A stretch of DNA of 64,000 bases from Roseovarius arcticus (lineage in GTDB: Bacteria > Pseudomonadota > Alphaproteobacteria > Rhodobacterales > Rhodobacteraceae): positions 2,294,001 to 2,358,000 of the forward strand of contig NZ_SZZN01000001.1 of the NCBI RefSeq assembly GCF_006125015.1, read 5' to 3'. The position numbers were made by a program, and so were the translations under genes. The notes under the pieces were generated by a model. It saw only the letters and a program-made list of their open reading frames with translations. It did not search any database and was not told where the DNA came from. This document shows, one piece after another, positions 26,078 through 34,697 of this stretch (position 1 is its first letter; each line of letters starts with the position of its first letter).

Positions 26078-27157
26078 ATGACCAAGACACTCACGAAACT
26101 TACCCTCAGCACCGCGTTGGCGGCGGCATTGCTGCCCGGTGCGGCGCTGGCCGCAGACGCTTGGTATCCCTACGACGCCGAGGAAACGACACCCGCCTTT
26201 GCCGCGGACGGCGAGCGGAGCGCCGTGACCTACGAAGCGCTCGACAAGGCCGAAAAAGCGTGGAGCATCTGCGCCGCTCTGCCCCACATGAAGGACGCTT
26301 ACTGGCTGGGCGTCGACTATGGTCTCGTCGAAGAGGCGCGCCGCCTGGGCGTCAAGCTGAACGTCACCGAGGCGGGCGGCTATACCGAACTGGCCAATCA
26401 AATCAGCCAGATTGAGGACTGCGTTGCCGGCGGCGCCGATGCGATCATCGTCGGTGCGATTTCATATGACGGCCTGAATGCGGTCATCTCGGAAGTTGCG
26501 GGCAAAGGCATCCCCGTCATCGACGTCGTCAATGGTGTGTCATCGCAGGATATCGCCGCCAAGGCGCTGGTGTCGTTCAACACAATGGGCAGCGAGATCG
26601 GCAAATATCTGGCCGAGAAGCATCCTGAGGGCAGCGAAGAAGTGGTCGTCGGCTGGTTCCCCGGCCCCGCAGGTGCAGGCTGGGTCGAGGCAGCGAACAC
26701 CGGTTTTATGGATGCAGTCGCCGGATCAGCCGTCAAGGTGCTGGAGCCGCGCTATGGCGACACCGGCAAGGAGGCTCAGTTGAAGCTGGTCGAGGATGTG
26801 CTTCAGGCCAACCCTGAGGTCAATTACATCGCTGGCACCGCAGTAACGGCGGAGGCGGCACAAGGCGTCGTACGTGCGCGCGGCCTGATGGACCAGATCG
26901 GCATCTTGTCGTTCTACCTGACGCCCGGCGTATGGACCGGGATCGAGCGTGGCTTTATCACCGCCGCGCCCGCCGACTCGATGGTTATTCAGGCACGCAT
27001 GGCAGTCGATCAGGCCGTCCGCATCCTTGAGAAAAAGGACGTCATCAAGCATGTTGGCCCCAAGATTTTTGTGATCAATCAAGACAATTTGGCTGACACC
27101 GACCGTAGCACCGTCCTGCCGCCCGAAGACTTCTCGCCCGTCTTTTCGGTCGAGTAA
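26078..27157 (+). CDS. Periplasmic substrate-binding protein (TorT-like, ribose ABC type)
   Basis: The 359-residue product has a signal peptide (cleavage near ALAADA) and the type I periplasmic-binding fold with NQISQIEDCVAGGADAIIVGAIS, the usual Peripla_BP_4 hinge region. Closest recalled family is the one annotated TorT, which in Escherichia coli senses trimethylamine oxide; here it is followed by an ABC ATPase and permease, so it is an importer subunit instead. Its ligand should be the substrate of the PxpABC-type carboxylase encoded just upstream. AAGGGAG precedes the ATG. Confidence 0.85.
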   Translation: MTKTLTKLTLSTALAAALLPGAALAADAWYPYDAEETTPAFAADGERSAVTYEALDKAEKAWSICAALPHMKDAYWLGVDYGLVEEARRLGVKLNVTEAGGYTELANQISQIEDCVAGGADAIIVGAISYDGLNAVISEVAGKGIPVIDVVNGVSSQDIAAKALVSFNTMGSEIGKYLAEKHPEGSEEVVVGWFPGPAGAGWVEAANTGFMDAVAGSAVKVLEPRYGDTGKEAQLKLVEDVLQANPEVNYIAGTAVTAEAAQGVVRARGLMDQIGILSFYLTPGVWTGIERGFITAAPADSMVIQARMAVDQAVRILEKKDVIKHVGPKIFVINQDNLADTDRSTVLPPEDFSPVFSVE

Positions 27158-27165
27158 CTCACGTT

Positions 27166-27189
27166 GCCGGGCGGCATGATCCGCCCGGC
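27166..27189 (+). other. Strong 9-bp hairpin after binding-protein gene
   Basis: GCCGGGCGG and CCGCCCGGC pair perfectly around the loop CATGAT, nine bases after the binding-protein stop and 35 before the ATPase start. No T-run follows. It is likely an mRNA 3'-protecting stem giving excess binding protein over ATPase and permease, a common arrangement. Confidence 0.55.
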
Positions 27190-27223
27190 GCACCTCACCC
27201 TTTCATAAGGGCCGCACCCCCAC

Positions 27224-28726
27224 ATGACAGATACCCCCCTCATCCAGACGCGTGGACTGACGCGCGCGTATCCAGGCGTGATCGCATTGGATCATGTCGA
27301 TTTCGACCTGAAGCCAGGCGAGGTCCATGTCCTCTTTGGCGAGAACGGCGCTGGCAAATCGACGCTCATTTCGCTGTTGGCCGGAGCGAATACACCCAGC
27401 GACGGTGAGATTTTGGTTGAAGGTGCGCCCGTGCGCTTCACTTCGGTCGCGGATGCGCAAGCTGCTGGTATCTATACCGTTTTTCAGGAATTCTCGCTGA
27501 TCCCCACAATGACGGTCGCACAGAATATGTTCTTGGGGCGCGAGCCGGGGTTCGGCCCCTTCACCGATCATCGCGCCATGCGGCGTGGCGCGCAAGCGCT
27601 GCTGGATGACCTGGGCTTTGACGTCCCGGTGGGCGAAACTGTCGCTCACCTGAGCCGCGCGCAGCAGCAGATGGTCGAGATCGCCAAGGCATTCCACGGC
27701 GACCCCAAAGTGCTGATCTTAGACGAGCCGACAGCATCGCTAACCGATCGCGAGGTCGATCACCTCTTCAAGACGATTTTGAAACTACGGACGAAGGGCG
27801 TTGCGATCATCTATATCTCGCACCGCATTCATGAGTTTGAACGGATAGCTGACCGCGTGACCGTGCTACGCGACGGGTCCTATATTGGCACCACTGCCAT
27901 GGCCGATACCGACGAGGCTACGTTGGTTGAAATGATGGCAGGCCGCGCGATCCGCGACATATACCCCGACATTCCGCACGATCCTGCCGAGGTGCTGCTT
28001 GAGGTTGATGCCTTGCGCGCTTGGGGCGTGCAGTCTGCGTCCCTGACCGCGCGGCGCGGCGAGGTGCTGGGTATGGCCGGGCTAGTGGGGTCAGGCAAAT
28101 CCCGCCTTTTTCGCAGCATCATGGGCATTCAGGGTATCCGAGGCGGCACCGTCCGCTGGAAGGGCGCAGACATCACCGGGATGGCCACGCGTCATGTGAT
28201 CGGCGCCGGGATCTATTACCTGTCGTCCGACCGCAAGAGCGAGGGCCTGGATCTGGCCAAGAGCAGTTGGCAGAACCTGAGCATTGATCTGATGATGGGC
28301 CGCGAGGCGCGCGGTGCGATGATCCGCCCCCGCGCGCTAAGGTCTACCGCTGCCGAAATATTCGAGACTGTTGAGTTGAAGGACAGTTACCGATCCAAAG
28401 CCGTCGCGCAGTTGTCGGGTGGCAACCAGCAAAAGGTTCTGTTCGCCAAAAGCTTTGGCCATGAGGCCGATCTCTACATCTTTGACGAGCCGACAGTTGG
28501 CGTCGACATGGGAACGCGCGCGGCGCTCTACCGGCTGATCGGTGATATCGCGGCCTCCGGCAAAGCGGTGATTGTGATTTCGTCCGACCTGCCCGAAGTG
28601 CTGAACCTTGCGCACCGCGTATTGGTCATGGCCGAAGGCCGCATCACCGCCGAGCTAACAGGCGAGCAGCGCACAGAAGACAACGTGCTGCGCCACTTCT
28701 TTGACGAAACAGGAGAGACTGCATGA
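27224..28726 (+). CDS. Ribose-type ABC importer ATPase (two nucleotide-binding domains)
   Basis: The 500-residue product has two fused ATPase domains as in RbsA. Domain 1: GENGAGKSTL (Walker A), LSRAQQQMVEIAKA (signature) and LILDEPTASL (Walker B). Domain 2: the degenerate Walker A GLVGSGKSRLF, LSGGNQQKVLFAK and YIFDEPTVGVD. It powers the binding-protein/permease pair around it. Its stop overlaps the permease start by four bases. Although this class usually imports sugars, the operon context here argues for a nitrogenous cyclic compound. Confidence 0.92.
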   Translation: MTDTPLIQTRGLTRAYPGVIALDHVDFDLKPGEVHVLFGENGAGKSTLISLLAGANTPSDGEILVEGAPVRFTSVADAQAAGIYTVFQEFSLIPTMTVAQNMFLGREPGFGPFTDHRAMRRGAQALLDDLGFDVPVGETVAHLSRAQQQMVEIAKAFHGDPKVLILDEPTASLTDREVDHLFKTILKLRTKGVAIIYISHRIHEFERIADRVTVLRDGSYIGTTAMADTDEATLVEMMAGRAIRDIYPDIPHDPAEVLLEVDALRAWGVQSASLTARRGEVLGMAGLVGSGKSRLFRSIMGIQGIRGGTVRWKGADITGMATRHVIGAGIYYLSSDRKSEGLDLAKSSWQNLSIDLMMGREARGAMIRPRALRSTAAEIFETVELKDSYRSKAVAQLSGGNQQKVLFAKSFGHEADLYIFDEPTVGVDMGTRAALYRLIGDIAASGKAVIVISSDLPEVLNLAHRVLVMAEGRITAELTGEQRTEDNVLRHFFDETGETA

Positions 28727-29736
28727 CCACCAGCGCACGCGATGAGGCACAAACGGATCATCTGCTGAGGCGGATATTCATCCGTGTGGGTGTGCTGCCC
28801 TTCTTCCTCGGGATCGCGCTGATCGTGTTTACTATAATGTCGGACAAGTTTCTGACGGTGCAAAACCTCGTCAATGTGGGGCGGCAATCGGTCTATTTGA
28901 TCCTCGTCTCTCTGGGCCAGATGCTGGTGCTGATCTCGGGCGGGTTTGATCTGTCGGTGGGCACCGTCATCGCGCTGAGCTCGGTCGTATCGGCAACAGT
29001 CATGGTCGCCATGGCGCCGGTGTTTCCCGATGCGGTCTGGCTGGCGATTGCCCTCGGCGCGCTCGCAGGCTTTGGCGCGGCCATTGTCGTTGGTGGGATC
29101 AACGGCATCGGCGTTGCCGTGTTCGAGGTGTCGCCGTTCATCATGACGCTGGGCGTTTCGTCCGTGGGTGCGGGCCTTGCCCTATTTCTGACGGGCGGCA
29201 TTCCGGTGTCGGGCTTGCCCTATGAATTTGGCAATATGTTTGGCTTTGGCCGCCTGTGGGGTGTTCCTGTGCCGGTCATTGTCGCCGCCGTTTGCATCGC
29301 GGCCATGTGGCTGTTTATGTCCCGCACGCGGCTGGGCGCACAGGTCTATGCAGTCGGCGGCAATATCAAGGCGGCGCATCTTTCGGCAATCAACACCAAA
29401 CGCACGCTAATGATGGCCTACATCCTCTGCTCGCTGATCGCGGCACTCACTGGCCTTTTACTGACTGCGCGGGTCGAGTCGGGGGAGGCAAACCTTGGCG
29501 GTACCATCGCGCTGGAATCCATCGCTGCCTGCGTCATTGCTGGCGTCTCGCTAAGGGGCGGCTTGGGGCGCGTGGAAAACGTCGTGCTGGGCGGTTTCTT
29601 TATCATCTTGGTGCAGAACGGTATGAACCTGGCGCAGGTCAGTTCCTACATGCAGATGGTGCTGCTGGGCGCGCTGTTAATCTTGGCCGTAATCTTTGAT
29701 CAGTTGCGGTTCCGCATGATCATGAGCGGGCGTTAG
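28723..29736 (+). CDS. Ribose-type ABC importer permease
   Basis: The 337-residue inner-membrane protein has about nine to ten helices and the BPD_transp_2 signature ISGGFDLSVGTVIALSSV (residues about 70-87). The AVGGNIKAAHLSAIN segment marks the ATPase-coupling loop of RbsC-type permeases. It is the last gene of the carboxylase-transporter operon; a general-stress promoter for dps begins 21 bases after its stop. Confidence 0.92.
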   Translation: MTTSARDEAQTDHLLRRIFIRVGVLPFFLGIALIVFTIMSDKFLTVQNLVNVGRQSVYLILVSLGQMLVLISGGFDLSVGTVIALSSVVSATVMVAMAPVFPDAVWLAIALGALAGFGAAIVVGGINGIGVAVFEVSPFIMTLGVSSVGAGLALFLTGGIPVSGLPYEFGNMFGFGRLWGVPVPVIVAAVCIAAMWLFMSRTRLGAQVYAVGGNIKAAHLSAINTKRTLMMAYILCSLIAALTGLLLTARVESGEANLGGTIALESIAACVIAGVSLRGGLGRVENVVLGGFFIILVQNGMNLAQVSSYMQMVLLGALLILAVIFDQLRFRMIMSGR

Positions 29737-29757
29737 GTCGCATCGCTCAGACCGTCT

Positions 29758-29783
29758 GGAACCCAAAGCGCCCCCGCTGCGTA
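29758..29783 (+). promoter_or_regulatory. EcfG-type promoter for dps (GGAAC-N17-CGTA)
   Basis: GGAAC at 29758-29762 and CGTA at 29780-29783 are 17 bases apart; the alphaproteobacterial EcfG consensus is GGAAC-N16/17-CGTT, so one base differs. The transcript start would lie about 60 bases before the dps ATG. The stress sigma factor itself is encoded 3 kb away. Confidence 0.6.
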
Positions 29784-29853
29784 GTACATTTATAAACTGC
29801 ACGGCGGCAATTTAGGTCGGCCGTGCTGTTGCTATAGACAGAAAGGCACTCAC

Positions 29854-30342
29854 ATGACCGAGAAATTTACAGACTACCTTAGCGATAACGCGCGTGAAGC
29901 GTCGATCAACCACCTCAACACGTCGCTGGCGACTGGTATCCAACTTCAACTTGCGATCAAGCAAGCGCACTGGAATATCAAGGGCCCTAGCTTCATCGGT
30001 ATTCACGAGCTGCTGGATGATGTCCGGGCTCGCATGGACGAGCATGTCGATGTCATCGCCGAGCGCATCGTAATTCTGGGCGGCACAGCCGATGGCACGC
30101 TGGACGGCGTAGAGAAGAACGGCAAGCTGGACGCGTATCCCCGCGACGCCGTGCATCAGGACGTCCATATTGACGAGCTAAAGAAGCGGATGGTTCAATT
30201 CGTCTCGCTGGTACATGAGGGTCTCAAAGAGGTTGGCGACGCGGGCGACGAGGAAACCGCAGACCTCTATACTGCCGTCAGCCGCGGCGTTAGCAAGGAT
30301 GCATGGTTCATCGGCGCGCATCACACGGCCGCAAAGAAGTAA
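29854..30342 (+). CDS. dps: Dps ferritin-like DNA protection protein
   Basis: The 162-residue product is a Dps/miniferritin: the ferroxidase motif KQAHWNIKGPSFIGIHELLDD (in pieces) supplies His and Asp ligands, and DEHVDVIAERI supplies Asp and Glu. Dps dodecamers oxidise iron with peroxide and protect DNA in stationary phase and stress. AGAAAGG precedes the ATG. The upstream EcfG-type promoter and the adjacent PhyR-EcfG genes show it is a stress-regulon member. A textbook terminator follows. Confidence 0.94.
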   Translation: MTEKFTDYLSDNAREASINHLNTSLATGIQLQLAIKQAHWNIKGPSFIGIHELLDDVRARMDEHVDVIAERIVILGGTADGTLDGVEKNGKLDAYPRDAVHQDVHIDELKKRMVQFVSLVHEGLKEVGDAGDEETADLYTAVSRGVSKDAWFIGAHHTAAKK

Positions 30343-30370
30343 TCAACAATTCCAAGTGTACGAGTTACAG

Positions 30371-30396
30371 GGACGGCCATCGGGCCGTCCTTTTTT
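30371..30396 (+). terminator. Rho-independent terminator of dps
   Basis: GGACGGCC and GGCCGTCC form a perfect 8-bp stem around the loop ATCG, followed directly by TTTTTT. It lies 28 bases after the dps stop and just before the end of the convergent ZIP gene. Confidence 0.9.
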
Positions 30397-30402
30397 GTCT
30401 GC

Positions 30403-31164
30403 CTACAGCAGCCGACTGGCGGCGAAGGCCAGCACAAAGCCGGTGCCCGCGATCGGACCAGACCACGAGTGGATTTCATCAAACGCTTCGGGGATCATCG
30501 TGTCGATCAGCATAACGAATATGGCCCCCGCAGCGCAGGCCGTCGCCGCGCCGATAACTACTGGGCCCATCTGGCCGATGACCATGTAGCCCAGCCATGC
30601 CGACAATGAGCAGACCAGTGCTATCGTGATCCAAATACTAAACACGTAGGCGGCTGATTTGCCCGCCTTCTTCATCCCGATAGAGCTGGATAGCCCTTCG
30701 GGAATGTTCGACACTACGATGGCCATGACGGTGACCAACGCTACCCCTTGGCCATCCAATAGCGATATCCCGATTGCTCCGCTCTCCGGGATACCATCCA
30801 GCAGCGAACCCACAGCGATTGCCAGCGATGCAGCGGCACTTCGGCTGGCTGCGGGTGCGCCACCCGATAGCTTGCGGCCCCGCGCGCCGCCCCGCGCCAG
30901 CGCCGCGCCTGCCAGCGCATAAAGAGTGCCACCAAGGGCAAAGCCCGTGACCGCCGCCCAGATACCGCCCAACGCAAACGCCTCGTCCATCAGATCGAAC
31001 GCTAACGCCGAGATCAGGACGCCTATCCCGAACGCCATCACCGACGAGGAGGCAATGGCAGGAAGGCGTATAAAATAGCCGATAGATGCGCCGATCAGCA
31101 GCGCCCCGCCAGCAACGAGGCCCCATAGCGCCGCCTGAATGGGTAGCGAGATCAGCACCGACAT
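30403..31164 (-). CDS. ZIP family metal transporter
   Basis: The 253-residue inner-membrane protein has about eight helices with the ZIP metal segments GSLLDGIPESGAIGISLL and VVSNIPEGLSSSIGMKKAG (conserved Asn-Ile-Pro-Glu-Gly). ZIP proteins bring divalent metals such as zinc, iron or manganese into the cytoplasm. It lies 21 bases after the sensor kinase gene on the same strand, so it is the last gene of the nepR-ecfG-kinase transcript, which puts metal uptake or balance under general stress control. Confidence 0.88.
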   Translation of the reverse strand: MSVLISLPIQAALWGLVAGGALLIGASIGYFIRLPAIASSSVMAFGIGVLISALAFDLMDEAFALGGIWAAVTGFALGGTLYALAGAALARGGARGRKLSGGAPAASRSAAASLAIAVGSLLDGIPESGAIGISLLDGQGVALVTVMAIVVSNIPEGLSSSIGMKKAGKSAAYVFSIWITIALVCSLSAWLGYMVIGQMGPVVIGAATACAAGAIFVMLIDTMIPEAFDEIHSWSGPIAGTGFVLAFAASRLL

Positions 31165-31185
31165 GTGCCGCCCGCCTTGGCGGGA

Positions 31186-32961
31186 TCAAACACGCGGCGT
31201 GTGCTGCTCGGGGGCGAATTCCTGCGCCTTGAAACAGACCTGCATGATGTACCAGCCACCCTCTTCGTCGCTGCTGGTCATACGGCAATCCAGTTGCGCG
31301 CAGAAAGCCTGAATCAGCTTGAAGCCCAAACCCTGCTCCGTATCTGCACGGACCTTGTCATTGACGGTATTTCCCACCTCAAACAGCACCATGTCAGGCC
31401 CTGATGGATCGGGCCGCAGGCGTACGCGGATATGTCTGCGGCCGTCCTTGCCTGCGGTCGCGTATTTCAGCGCATTGGTGAACGCCTCAGAGGCCATCAT
31501 TGCCAGTGGTCCGGCCTGATCGGGAACCAGCGTCACAGGCTCAAACTGCAAGTCCACATCCAGCGGGATTGCCCCGCCGTCGCCCAACGTGGCAAGCTGC
31601 CCCAGCAAATCATCGAGAAGCGTATCGACCCGAACTTGGCTAACCTGCGGCGTCTCGTAAAGGCCGCGATGGACAGCGGCGAGGCTGGTCAAGCGGTCCT
31701 GAACCTTACGCAGCGCACTGCGCGTGTCGGTGCTAGGTGCGTTGCGCGCCTGCATGTTCAGGATCGACGACATTAGCTGAAGGTTATTTTTGACACGGTG
31801 GTGCACTTCCTTGATCAGGACGTCCCTCTCATGCACCGTATTTTCCAGATCGGCCTCGTCGCGAATTACCTTCTGCGCCATCGTCGAGAATGTCTCGCCG
31901 ATCTCGCGCAGCTCACTAGGGGCGTTATCCAGCGCATCACTTCGAAATACCCTGCGACCTTCGGCAAAGTCGCGCATCTGGCGGCCCAGAATACGGATCG
32001 GGCGGATAACCTGTAGCCGTATAGCGACGAGGGCGACGACAAGGCTGATCAGCCACATCAGCAGCGGAAAGAGCAGCGTAAACGCCGAAAACGCGCGGTC
32101 ACGGATCAGCGGGCGCATGGGCTGCCAACTTCCCAATGCGTAAGCCTTGCCTTCAAGGATAGGCACCACAGCAAAATCACGGGGCTTCCCGCCACGCGAC
32201 TCCTCAGAGAAAAGCTGGCTACCTTTCCCAACTAAATCTTGTAATTGCGTTTCCGCAGGGAGGAATTCCTCGTAGCCGTCCGGTGCGCCGTTGCTCGTCA
32301 TCACATCGCCGTCGTCATTAAATGTGACCGTAACCGCCCCGTGTGCCAGATTGTCGCTAGATTGGTCCTGCACGATGTCACTTGCCAGCATGGATAGGTT
32401 GATAAAGCCTTTGAACACGCCTTGCGCACTGAAAACTGGCTGCTGAACGATGACAACCGGCTGGTGGCTGGCGCCGCCCGACGGATTATAGGTCACCGAC
32501 AGAGCGGCCCGCTCCATCGCGCGGGTCAGCGTCGGAACACCGGTAAAATCATAGGATTTACCAAAGTTGTTGCAATCAGACTTCATCGCGGTGTCGATAT
32601 AGCCCAAAAATACCACACGTTCATTTCGCTGGGATGAATACTGCATCAAGTCCGAGCAAACCGCATCGCTGGGCCCTAAAACGGCAAGCGAGTCCGCTAA
32701 TCCCTGCGTGATACCTTGTGCACCTTGGATGGCCTCCCTCTCGGACGAGACGAGGCGCGCAGTTTGCGCGCTAAGGCTGGCACGGTAGGTATCAAGCGCA
32801 GTGTTATAGGCGTTCTGGGTCTGGACAACGGCGATAATACCCAGCGGCAAAAGGGCAAGCGTCAACATCAGAGCAAGACGCGGCAGCAAGGCATTGCGCT
32901 TGTGCGGCATTTGCCAGCCGTCATCGGGGGTTACCCCCCTTTCAGGTCTGATCTCCTCCAC
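31186..32961 (-). CDS. Sensor histidine kinase, PhyK-type (HisKA_2)
   Basis: Measured from the GTG at 32961 (591 residues): a membrane helix at about 24-46, a periplasmic sensor region to about 290 (Cache-like, containing C102 and C130), a second helix at about 293-315, a HAMP region, then the HisKA_2 phosphoacceptor EVHHRVKNNLQ (H387/H388) and an ATPase domain with ASEAFTNALKYA and GLGFKLI. This HWE/HisKA_2 class phosphorylates PhyR in the general stress response. GTG lies six bases after the ecfG stop; the ATG at 32910 (MPHKRNALL) is an equally possible start. The position in the ecfG operon fits PhyK. Confidence 0.88.
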   Translation of the reverse strand: MEEIRPERGVTPDDGWQMPHKRNALLPRLALMLTLALLPLGIIAVVQTQNAYNTALDTYRASLSAQTARLVSSEREAIQGAQGITQGLADSLAVLGPSDAVCSDLMQYSSQRNERVVFLGYIDTAMKSDCNNFGKSYDFTGVPTLTRAMERAALSVTYNPSGGASHQPVVIVQQPVFSAQGVFKGFINLSMLASDIVQDQSSDNLAHGAVTVTFNDDGDVMTSNGAPDGYEEFLPAETQLQDLVGKGSQLFSEESRGGKPRDFAVVPILEGKAYALGSWQPMRPLIRDRAFSAFTLLFPLLMWLISLVVALVAIRLQVIRPIRILGRQMRDFAEGRRVFRSDALDNAPSELREIGETFSTMAQKVIRDEADLENTVHERDVLIKEVHHRVKNNLQLMSSILNMQARNAPSTDTRSALRKVQDRLTSLAAVHRGLYETPQVSQVRVDTLLDDLLGQLATLGDGGAIPLDVDLQFEPVTLVPDQAGPLAMMASEAFTNALKYATAGKDGRRHIRVRLRPDPSGPDMVLFEVGNTVNDKVRADTEQGLGFKLIQAFCAQLDCRMTSSDEEGGWYIMQVCFKAQEFAPEQHTPRV

Positions 32962-32966
32962 CTGCG

Positions 32967-33545
32967 TTACATTCCTGGATTGCGGCTGATTACGGCAATC
33001 GTCGCCTGATCGGTCAGCTCCATCGCTTCGTCCTCGTGCATGTGCAGCATTTCAGCCAACTTCTTGCGCCCACGGTTGGCGCGGCTTTTCACAGTTCCGA
33101 CGGCGCAATTGCACATGCGCGCCGCCTCCTCGTAGGCAAAGCCCTGCGCGCCGACCAGTATCAACGCTTCGCGTTGCTCAGCAGGTAGCTTCTCAAACGC
33201 GCGGCGAAAATCGGTGAGTGCGAGGCGGCCATCATGTGCGGGCTTTTCAGCCATACGCTCTGTCATGGCGCCATCGACGTCGGCAACCTCGCGCTTGGCC
33301 TTGCGCCTCTCGGAATAAAAGGTGTTGCGCAAAATAGTGAACAGCCAAGCGCGCATGTTGGTACCGACGGTAAACTTGTCGATGTTCGTCCACGCTTTGA
33401 CAACGGTATCCTGCACCAGATCATCCGCACGCGCCATATCGCGTGTAAGGGACAACGCAAAGGCGCGCATAGGCTTGAGATGCATGACTATCTCATCGCG
33501 CGGATTTACCTGCACGTCTGGCACTGCTGATTTTTTTGTGGTCAT
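32967..33545 (-). CDS. ecfG: General stress ECF sigma factor EcfG
   Basis: The 192-residue product has sigma region 2 (MRAFALSLTRDMARADDLVQDTVVKAW, in pieces about 28-55) and region 4 (LPAEQREALILVGAQGFAYEEAARM, then GTVKSRANRGRKKL). The opening and the tail correspond to the EcfG (ECF15) family, which drives GGAAC-N16/17-CGTT promoters. Its ATG overlaps the nepR stop by four bases, the standard arrangement of sigma factor and anti-sigma factor. Five matching promoters are visible in this window. Confidence 0.93.
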   Translation of the reverse strand: MTTKKSAVPDVQVNPRDEIVMHLKPMRAFALSLTRDMARADDLVQDTVVKAWTNIDKFTVGTNMRAWLFTILRNTFYSERRKAKREVADVDGAMTERMAEKPAHDGRLALTDFRRAFEKLPAEQREALILVGAQGFAYEEAARMCNCAVGTVKSRANRGRKKLAEMLHMHEDEAMELTDQATIAVISRNPGM

Positions 33546-33718
33546 TTTTCGTCCTGCTCGCGCAACTGTCGCAGCAAATCCTCGAACCGATCGGGTACAG
33601 CATCGTCAAGCATATCGTCATAGACACGTTTGAGGTTGTCGTCGATCTGGTCCCGCTTGGCGCTCACCTGCGGCGCATTCTTGCTACCACTTTCGTCCTT
33701 GTCCTTGCGTCCCATCAT
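33542..33718 (-). CDS. nepR: NepR anti-sigma factor
   Basis: A 58-residue protein with the NepR core IDDNLKRVYDDMLDDAVPDRFEDLLRQL (in pieces, about 25-52): two amphipathic helices that bind EcfG in the resting cell and the sigma-like domain of PhyR under stress. The ATG at 33718 is taken as the start; the TTG at 33730 would add four residues and no ribosome site decides. It is first in the nepR-ecfG-kinase-ZIP operon and faces phyR across a 129-base gap. Confidence 0.9.
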   Translation of the reverse strand: MMGRKDKDESGSKNAPQVSAKRDQIDDNLKRVYDDMLDDAVPDRFEDLLRQLREQDEK

Positions 33719-33773
33719 CACGTCTGCCAATCCATACGTACAACCTTCGATTCGTCTTTTTTACACATGTGTC

Positions 33774-33805
33774 GGAACTGAACCCGCAGGTCGCGTGTTT
33801 GTTCC
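33774..33805. promoter_or_regulatory. Two interleaved divergent EcfG-type promoters (nepR-ecfG and phyR)
   Basis: Forward: GGAAC at 33774-33778, N17, TGTT at 33796-33799, toward phyR. Reverse: GGAAC (33805-33801), N16, GGTT (33784-33781), toward nepR. The minus 10 of each lies inside the spacer of the other, so only one polymerase can occupy the 32 bases at a time. This would make both the sigma factor and its activator self-regulated and mutually exclusive in initiation. Confidence 0.65.
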
Positions 33806-33847
33806 ACGAAATAACTAAATAAATCCTTGGGAATATACGGAGTGACG

Positions 33848-34678
33848 ATGAGCAATTCTGAAGCGAGTGTCAATTTCTCACAGCAAATCGCACATCACCT
33901 GCCGTTTCTTAGACGCTATGCGCGGGCATTGACGGGTAGTCAATCCAGCGGCGATGCATTTGCCACAGCCACGCTTGAGGCAATACTTGAGGATCGCGCG
34001 AGTTACGCAAGTTGCGCTTCTCCGCGCGTTGCGCTGTTCCGCGCATTTCGCCTCGTTTGGCAAAGTGCGGGCGCGCCCGATGCGGACGCTGGCGACGCGC
34101 CTATAAGCCGCAGCTTAGAGACGGCCGCGCAGGATCATATGCGGCTGCTGACCCCCGACACACGCCAAGCCCTTTTGCTGAATTCAATCGAGGGGTTCAC
34201 CCCCGAAGAGATCGGCCAGATCATGGATATTAGCGCAGCAGGCGCTAAAGATTTGATTGACGGCGCACGCCGCGAGATTGAGCAAAGCATGGCAGGCGAC
34301 GTGCTGGTCATCGAGGACGAGGCGATCATCGCCATGGATCTGCACAGCATTGTCACGTCGATCGGACACAACGTCACTGGCATTGGCCGAACGCGTGATG
34401 CGGCGATTGAACTGGGTCTGAAAAAGATACCCGATCTGATCCTTGCCGACATTCAGTTAGCGGACAATTCATCGGGTATCGACGCGGTGAACGCCCTGTT
34501 GGAGCAGATCGGCCAAATCCCTGTGATTTTCATCACAGCCTTTCCCGAGCGCCTTTTAACAGGTGACAAGCCGGAGCCCGCGTTCGTCATCGCCAAACCC
34601 TATACCGAGGATCAGGTTCGATCGGCTGTTGGTCAGGCGATGTTCTTCTCTTCGACAGAAACGCTCAAAACAGCCTGA
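33848..34678 (+). CDS. phyR: PhyR general stress response regulator
   Basis: The 276-residue product has the unique PhyR layout: an N-terminal sigma-factor-like domain (about 10-145, without DNA-binding function) and a C-terminal receiver domain with acceptor D201 (LILADIQLAD), T230 (FITAFPER) and K250 (IAKPY). Once phosphorylated, the sigma-like domain sequesters NepR and frees EcfG. The ATG at 33848 follows GGAG; the open frame from 33827 lacks a site. The gene has its own EcfG-type promoter. Confidence 0.94.
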   Translation: MSNSEASVNFSQQIAHHLPFLRRYARALTGSQSSGDAFATATLEAILEDRASYASCASPRVALFRAFRLVWQSAGAPDADAGDAPISRSLETAAQDHMRLLTPDTRQALLLNSIEGFTPEEIGQIMDISAAGAKDLIDGARREIEQSMAGDVLVIEDEAIIAMDLHSIVTSIGHNVTGIGRTRDAAIELGLKKIPDLILADIQLADNSSGIDAVNALLEQIGQIPVIFITAFPERLLTGDKPEPAFVIAKPYTEDQVRSAVGQAMFFSSTETLKTA

Positions 34679-34697
34679 ACCGCTCGCACTCTTTAGG

